Made by a program: the position numbers and the translations under genes. A stretch of DNA of 5,550 nt from Ferroplasmaceae archaeon UBA567. GTDB taxonomy: Archaea > Thermoplasmatota > Thermoplasmata > Thermoplasmatales > Thermoplasmataceae. Below, in pieces: positions 5,510-5,550 of this stretch. The notes below the pieces were generated by a model, which was not told the DNA's origin, searched no databases, and saw nothing but the letters and a program-made list of their open reading frames with translations. The stretch is taken from the NCBI GenBank assembly GCA_002505185.1, contig DAUP01000070.1, positions 1-5,550 on the forward strand, written 5' to 3'. Position 1 is the stretch's first letter; every line of letters begins with the position of its first letter.

Positions 5510-5550
5510 ATGATAACCTATATAGATGACAGTGACGTTAAAAACAACCT
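5510..5550 (+). CDS. Start of a divergent gene, product uncertain (possibly ornithine cyclodeaminase/mu-crystallin-like)
   Basis: Only 13 codons are inside the window, MITYIDDSDVKNN, and the frame is open to the edge. It is called a gene because a good TATA-like box lies at the leaderless distance before the ATG. The start Tyr-Ile-x-x-x-Asp-Val resembles the N-terminus of ornithine cyclodeaminase/mu-crystallin-family proteins, but 13 residues are too few to establish this. The product should be treated as unknown. Confidence 0.5.
   Translation, partial: MITYIDDSDVKNN

Noticed and set aside
1..5550. CRISPR array, tRNA/rRNA gene or insertion sequence
   Set aside because: No spaced direct repeats, no tRNA-like cloverleaf, and no terminal inverted repeats or transposase were seen.

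Overview
The window most likely comes from an AT-rich archaeon of the Thermoplasmata, probably a Thermoplasmatales-type acidophile. This is inferred from three things. Genes that start transcription units have an AT-rich box about 26 nt upstream of the start codon, the archaeal leaderless pattern. Genes inside operons instead have Shine-Dalgarno-like sequences. The genes belong to the futalosine (alternative menaquinone) pathway, in divergent, archaeal-looking versions. Genus and species cannot be fixed from the sequence alone.

All complete genes lie on the minus strand. Read in the direction of transcription (high to low coordinates) they are: a maleate-isomerase/Asp-Glu-racemase-superfamily protein (5425-4754); mqnE, aminofutalosine synthase (4694-3588); mqnA, chorismate dehydratase-like (3586-2858), one base after mqnE; a 237-bp gap with no recognised gene; tcuA, an FAD-dependent tricarballylate dehydrogenase-type protein (2620-1265); tcuB, its membrane-bound iron-sulfur/haem partner (1272-226), overlapping tcuA by 8 bp; and the N-terminal 59 codons of another radical-SAM protein, most likely mqnC (179-1, cut by the window edge). 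At the right edge a divergent plus-strand gene begins at 5510.

The genes fall into two linked themes. MqnA makes 3-[(1-carboxyvinyl)oxy]benzoate from chorismate. MqnE joins it to the adenosyl part of SAM to give aminofutalosine, and MqnC later cyclises the dehypoxanthinylated intermediate. Together these are early and middle steps of menaquinone synthesis. TcuA/TcuB form a flavin to Fe-S to haem to quinone oxidation module, so a quinone-reducing enzyme lies between quinone-synthesis genes. Whether its substrate is tricarballylate, a related acid or something else cannot be read from the sequence.

Points worth a second look are: the isomerase-like protein, which has Arg where the family's first catalytic Cys normally sits; a short, divergent MqnA without the usual Asn of its N-terminal motif; tcuAB placed between mqn genes; and the mqnA-tcuA gap, which has unusually long open small frames but no identifiable gene.
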